Shown here: piece by piece, positions 60,787 through 64,000 of the stretch
Position numbering within the stretch: position 1 is the stretch's first letter
Layout of the letters: each line of letters starts with the position of its first letter
Assembly: GCA_047501485.1 (NCBI GenBank)
Contig: JAZDRN010000001.1
Location: 1-64,000, forward strand
DNA from: Ancrocorticia sp047501485
GTDB lineage: Bacteria > Actinomycetota > Actinomycetes > Actinomycetales > Actinomycetaceae
DNA: 64,000 nucleotides
Direction of reading: 5' to 3'
Program-made: the position numbers and the translations under genes
Notes under the pieces: generated by a model
What the model saw: only the letters and a program-made list of their open reading frames with translations
What the model was told of the DNA's origin: nothing
Databases searched by the model: none

Positions 60787-61392
60787 ATGTACATCAAGGT
60801 GTGCGGGCTCAAGAGCTCTGAGATGGTCGAGGTGGCCATCGGCGCGGGAGCCGACGCCATCGGTGTCGTACATGCTGCCGGTAGCCCGCGCCACCTGGAC
60901 ATGGATACCGCCCGCGAGGTGATCGCGGCTGCCCGTGGCCGGGTCGACACAGCTCTCGTTGTGGCCACCTTCCCGGTTTTGGAGGCCGTGGAGATGGCCC
61001 GGGAGCTTGGAGTCTCTGTACTGCAGCTACATGGCAACTATGCCGCTGCCGATTTCGCCTATGCCCGCGAGAACTTCTCGCGGATCTGGAGGGCCACCTC
61101 GCTCAAGAAGAACCCCGATCTGCACGTGGGAGCCCAGGGAGAAGAACTCATCCTGCTCGACGCTCCCAAGGCGGGCAGCGGTGAGGCCTGGGACCTGAGT
61201 GCGCTGGCGACATCACGACCGGATGGCAACTGGCTGCTGGCCGGCGGCTTGAATCCGGAGAACGTGGCGCAAGCGATCGCTGTCGCCCAGCCATGGGGCG
61301 TCGACGTCTCGAGTGGTGTCGAATCCGCACCTGGGAAGAAGGACAGCGAGTTGATCCGCCTCTTCGTCGCGCGGGCGCGCGCTGCCGCCTAG
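60787..61392 (+). CDS. trpF: Phosphoribosylanthranilate isomerase TrpF
   Basis: A 201-residue TIM-barrel enzyme converting PRA to CdRP in tryptophan biosynthesis. Motifs: MYIKVCGLKSSEMVEVAI (catalytic Cys in KVCG), SVLQLHG, LLLDAPKAGSG (substrate Asp), LLAGGLNPENVAQAI and GVDVSSGVESAPGKKD. ATG at 60787 after GGAGAGAC. It stands alone, far from other trp genes. Actinobacteria often use PriA (HisA-like) for this step; a separate TrpF suggests that here it is the dedicated enzyme or a supplement. Confidence 0.93.
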   Translation: MYIKVCGLKSSEMVEVAIGAGADAIGVVHAAGSPRHLDMDTAREVIAAARGRVDTALVVATFPVLEAVEMARELGVSVLQLHGNYAAADFAYARENFSRIWRATSLKKNPDLHVGAQGEELILLDAPKAGSGEAWDLSALATSRPDGNWLLAGGLNPENVAQAIAVAQPWGVDVSSGVESAPGKKDSELIRLFVARARAAA

Positions 61393-61560
61393 ATATTCTT
61401 CCCTGCGACGGTTGCGAACGTGCTGGGAGGAAGCGGCGGCGCGGGGCGTCCGCGCATAAAGTTCCCAAAACCGACCGAATCGGGCATATTTCGTGCACGT
61501 CGAGCCATATAGGGAAAGTTGTGCGCGCTTGACCCTCGCGCATTGGTCGGAAACGAGTAA

Positions 61561-62304
61561 CTAGCTCGAATAGAACGGGCCGGTATCTCCATCCGCTGCG
61601 TGTTCGGGGGATTCGGGAGACCCGGGGGATCCGGGAGATTCGGGAGACCCGGGAGGCACCCGCCCCTCGATGAAGACGGGTTTCTGTGAGACAGCCTCGG
61701 GCTTGCCGCTATTTTGGCTGGTCTGGAGCGCGTCGCCCGGCTGGCTGCCCCATGCGCCGCGCTGTTGCTCCTCGTACTCGGCACGGAGGCGGCGCTCTTC
61801 CTCGAGCCGAGCGAGGTACTGGACGAGCGCTTCCGCGTCGAACACGGAAATGTTGAGATGGAATACCGTCCCGTCGACGCTCTTGATCATGAGGCTGCGA
61901 CTTCCGTTGCCGTCCTCGATACGGTACTCGCGGATCTGGCTGTACCAGATCGTCTGGGTGCACCGTCCGAAGCGACGGAAGACGATGCGATTCGGATGCA
62001 CCTCGATGAACCAATTGCGATAGATCCATAGGAGGCAAGCCCCGATGGCGACCATCGCGAGGGCTCCCATGCGAGTGGGCAGAACCTCATCGGGAACGGG
62101 ATGTGCAATGGTCGAATAGGCCCCGACAATCCCGCACCCTATGACCACCAGGGCGATGAACGCGACGAAGCGGGGAAGGCGCACACGCCCTGGGTGGTCC
62201 TTCGCTTCGTTTGGGTGCCTGCGGCCGCGCAGATCCGCTACGCTGCCGAGGACCGCGACCATGATCAGCAGCATCGCGGCAGCAGCCGCACCGAACCAGC
62301 CCAT
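61561..62304 (-). CDS. Membrane protein with PH-like domain and PGSPESP repeat tail
   Basis: A 247-residue protein. TM1 (about 4-22), a cytoplasmic linker, TM2 (about 45-68, VAFIALVVIGCGIVGAYST), TM3 (about 78-96), then a domain of about 80 residues with WFIEVHPNRIVFRRFG, QIREYRIEDGNGSRSLMIK (PH-like beta strands, DUF5055-like pattern). It ends in a Pro/Gly/Ser/Glu repeat tail (PGSPESPGSPGSPESPEHA). ATG at 62304. Same strand and 29 bp after trhO, so probably co-transcribed. Function unknown. Confidence 0.7.
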   Translation of the reverse strand: MGWFGAAAAAMLLIMVAVLGSVADLRGRRHPNEAKDHPGRVRLPRFVAFIALVVIGCGIVGAYSTIAHPVPDEVLPTRMGALAMVAIGACLLWIYRNWFIEVHPNRIVFRRFGRCTQTIWYSQIREYRIEDGNGSRSLMIKSVDGTVFHLNISVFDAEALVQYLARLEEERRLRAEYEEQQRGAWGSQPGDALQTSQNSGKPEAVSQKPVFIEGRVPPGSPESPGSPGSPESPEHAADGDTGPFYSS

Positions 62305-62333
62305 GGGTATCGCCTTTCAGGTGTACCGGAAGG

Positions 62334-63308
62334 TCAGTTGACCAAGGAGGCGGGGCTGACATCCGCCCGACCGCCGTGCTCCACGCACTTCTCGCCGAGA
62401 GTGTGCTCTTCGCAGGCGACGAAGCGGGCGCGGCAGCTTGGATCCGCGCAGTTCACGAGAGTGGAGGACTGTGTGCCGCACACGGAACAGTGCCCGATCA
62501 CCTTGGCCCCCGGCGCGAAGTCGATCGCTTCGCGGCCGTCGAAGATCGCGAGGGATCCGTCCCACAGGCCGTCGTTGCCGAAGGCTTCGCCGTACTTCAC
62601 TATGCCGCCATCGATCTGGTACACCTCCTGAAATCCGCGGTCCTTCATGAGGGCGGACAGGATCTCGCAGCGTACGCCGCCGGTGCAGTAGGTGATCACT
62701 GCCTTGCCCTTGATGGAGTCGAGTTCGCCGGATTCTATGGCGTCGATGAAGCCGTGGGTGGTGGATATCTTGGGTACGATAGCCCCTCGAAAACGTCCGA
62801 TGGCGGCCTCGTGGGCATTGCGGCCGTCGAAGAAGACGACGTCTTCTCCACGTTCGGCAACCAGCTTGTTCACGTCCTCGGGGCTGAGGTGGACACCGCC
62901 ACCGACGACGCCGTCACCATCGACCTTCAGCTCATCAGGGGCACCGAACGCGACGAGCTCGTCGCGGACCTTGACGGACAAGCGTGGGAAATCGGTGATC
63001 TTTCGCCATGGAACGCTGCGATCCTGACCGCGCTGGATCTGGGGGTGCTCCTCGATGAAACCGCTGCCGTCGCTCCATTTCACGAAGTCGGGAAGCCTGC
63101 GGAAGGGTTCGTATTCCTTGGTCCGCTTGACGTACTGCTTGCAGGCGTCGACCTCTCCACCCACGGTCCCGTTGATGCCGTGTTTGGAGACGATGATTCG
63201 GCCGCGCAGGCCGAGGCCGTCGCAGAGTTCGCGCTGCCACAGGCGCACGGCCTCCGGATCCGACACCGGAGCAAAGACGTAATACAGCAGGATCTTTGGA
63301 ATGCTCAC
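62334..63308 (-). CDS. trhO: tRNA uridine-34 hydroxylase TrhO (rhodanese-related)
   Basis: A 324-residue protein: N-terminal ferredoxin-like domain (KILLYYVFAPVSDPEAVR, IIVSKHGINGTVGG), rhodanese domain (about 145-250) with VVFFDGRNAHEAAIG and the active-site loop VITYCTGGVRCEILSALM (catalytic Cys in CTGGVR), and a C-terminal Cys-rich zinc-type region (CSVCGTQSSTLVNCADPSCR). Hydroxylates U34 of tRNA, a step toward 5-methoxyuridine. Start ATG at 63308. First gene of a likely two-gene unit with the PH-like protein. Confidence 0.95.
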   Translation of the reverse strand: MSIPKILLYYVFAPVSDPEAVRLWQRELCDGLGLRGRIIVSKHGINGTVGGEVDACKQYVKRTKEYEPFRRLPDFVKWSDGSGFIEEHPQIQRGQDRSVPWRKITDFPRLSVKVRDELVAFGAPDELKVDGDGVVGGGVHLSPEDVNKLVAERGEDVVFFDGRNAHEAAIGRFRGAIVPKISTTHGFIDAIESGELDSIKGKAVITYCTGGVRCEILSALMKDRGFQEVYQIDGGIVKYGEAFGNDGLWDGSLAIFDGREAIDFAPGAKVIGHCSVCGTQSSTLVNCADPSCRARFVACEEHTLGEKCVEHGGRADVSPASLVN

Positions 63309-63548
63309 GGTCTCATCGTAGTGGGCTCACAGAGGGATCAGACTGTGACGCGTGCCGAAACCGGGCTGTGACCGTCGTAGCAGACACGGCCGGTGGAACT
63401 CCTCGCGCCGTGGAAGTTGCCGGAGCGGGTGCAAACAGCGGTGGGAGGTGCAGCAGAACAGAGTGTCAGACCGGCCACCAGGAGTTGCCAGAGTGCGACG
63501 ACGTTGAGAGACTTGCTGAGGATTTGCGATAACGCAGCTCCCCGCACT

Positions 63549-63586
63549 GGGACGACCCGATGCGCGTATCTCTGGTGGGACGGCCC
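63549..63586 (+). promoter_or_regulatory. Guanidine-II riboswitch (mini-ykkC)
   Basis: Two short hairpins with the diagnostic ACGR tetraloop: GGGACGACCC (63549-63558) and GGGACGGCCC (63577-63586), 18 bases apart. The second is directly followed by GAAAGG, the ribosome-binding site for the ATG at 63604. In this class guanidine binding lets the two loops kiss and frees the site, switching on the exporter. Confidence 0.93.
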
Positions 63587-63603
63587 GAAAGGTATGCATA
63601 CGT

Positions 63604-63924
63604 ATGTTGCACTGGGTTGTTCTGGCTGTCTCCGGCCTCTTTGAAGCGGTATGGGCGACGGCGCTCTCGCGCAGCGAGGGATTCACCAAGCTCGTTCCGA
63701 GCGTGATCTTCTTCGGCGCCGTCGTCGTCTCCATGGGTGGCCTTGCGTGGGCGCTCAAGGAGATCCCGGTGGGGACCGGCTATGCCGTGTGGGTGGCCAT
63801 CGGGGCCGCAACCACCGTGGTCTGGGCGATGGTCACGGGAGTGGAACCGGTCAGTATCGTTCGCGTGCTGCTGCTGGCGGGGCTGATCGGCTGCGTTATC
63901 GGCCTCAAGCTGACTGCCGAGTAG
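63604..63924 (+). CDS. gdx: SMR-family guanidinium exporter Gdx (SugE)
   Basis: A 106-residue, four-helix dual-topology transporter. The helix 1 Glu in SGLFEAVWATALSRSEGF and the Gdx hallmark GLFE-x-xWA match the SugE/Gdx group rather than EmrE. Helix 2 GAVVVSMGGLAWALKEIPVG, helix 3 YAVWVAIGAATTVVWAM. Proton-coupled export of guanidinium. Expression is under the guanidine-II riboswitch 18 bases upstream. The window ends 76 bases after its stop. Confidence 0.95.
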   Translation: MLHWVVLAVSGLFEAVWATALSRSEGFTKLVPSVIFFGAVVVSMGGLAWALKEIPVGTGYAVWVAIGAATTVVWAMVTGVEPVSIVRVLLLAGLIGCVIGLKLTAE

Positions 63925-64000
63925 GCTGAAACCGGCTGCCGATTAGCCGGGGCGGCGGCACCGGCCGCCACAACGCCTCCGGCTCGACGAACTACTCGTC

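Overview
The window comes from a G+C-rich actinobacterium, most likely near Actinomycetaceae (Actinomyces, Trueperella or Arcanobacterium type). Evidence: frequent GTG/TTG starts, the conserved block mscL / SAF protein / FmdB / 5-formyl-THF cyclo-ligase / MoeA-Glp / Glp-receptor-like membrane protein, an actinobacterial-type PEP carboxylase, and a DUF4011-type giant helicase-like protein. The species cannot be named from this sequence alone.

Region 1 (1-18.3 kb) is accessory. It opens with the 3' half of a tRNA-Arg(CCT), the usual scar of integration at a tRNA gene. A dense collection of efflux pumps follows: five MFS transporters and one EamA transporter. Four units have their own regulator of a different family (CGNR/ABATE, LysR, MerR, TetR), each with a visible palindromic or repeated site. 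Three of these units pair a pump with a Rossmann-fold oxidoreductase; two of those oxidoreductases have decayed (a 32-codon SDR stub and a quinone oxidoreductase with an internal deletion). An IS110-type transposase remnant, a frameshifted SMI1/KNR4-like gene, a TetR / CPBP-protease pair, a lipoprotein stub and a lipoprotein hydrolase close the region.

Region 2 (18.5-29.7 kb) looks like core chromosome. A 1,657-residue DUF4011-like helicase/nuclease has degenerate ATPase motifs and a 74-residue partner. After it come mscL, a SAF-domain protein, fmdB, 5-FTHF cyclo-ligase, a MoeA/Glp gene with a GlpR-like membrane gene, and tRNA-Ala(CGC) with a near-ideal hairpin.

Region 3 (29.8-41.4 kb) is mixed: a 2-hydroxyacid dehydrogenase, a VOC protein beside a MarR stub, a YeiH-type transporter with its LysR regulator, small hypothetical proteins, a PucR-type regulator, and a lactococcin-972-like ABC exporter whose permease is frameshifted and which has no bacteriocin gene.

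Region 4 (41.4-54.2 kb) is metabolic: an OpuC/ProU-type osmolyte ABC operon, DinB, an AGCS alanine/glycine symporter, an operon of ADP-ribosylglycohydrolase-like hydrolase, NCS1 permease and PfkB kinase (probably nucleoside salvage), and PEP carboxylase.

Region 5 (54.5-64 kb) holds a methyltransferase, a MarR regulator with a Gly/Arg-rich tail and three evenly spaced operator copies, a type-B carboxylesterase, a PnuC-NadR NAD-salvage operon, TrpF, a PH-like membrane protein, TrhO, and a guanidine-II riboswitch in front of a Gdx/SugE exporter.
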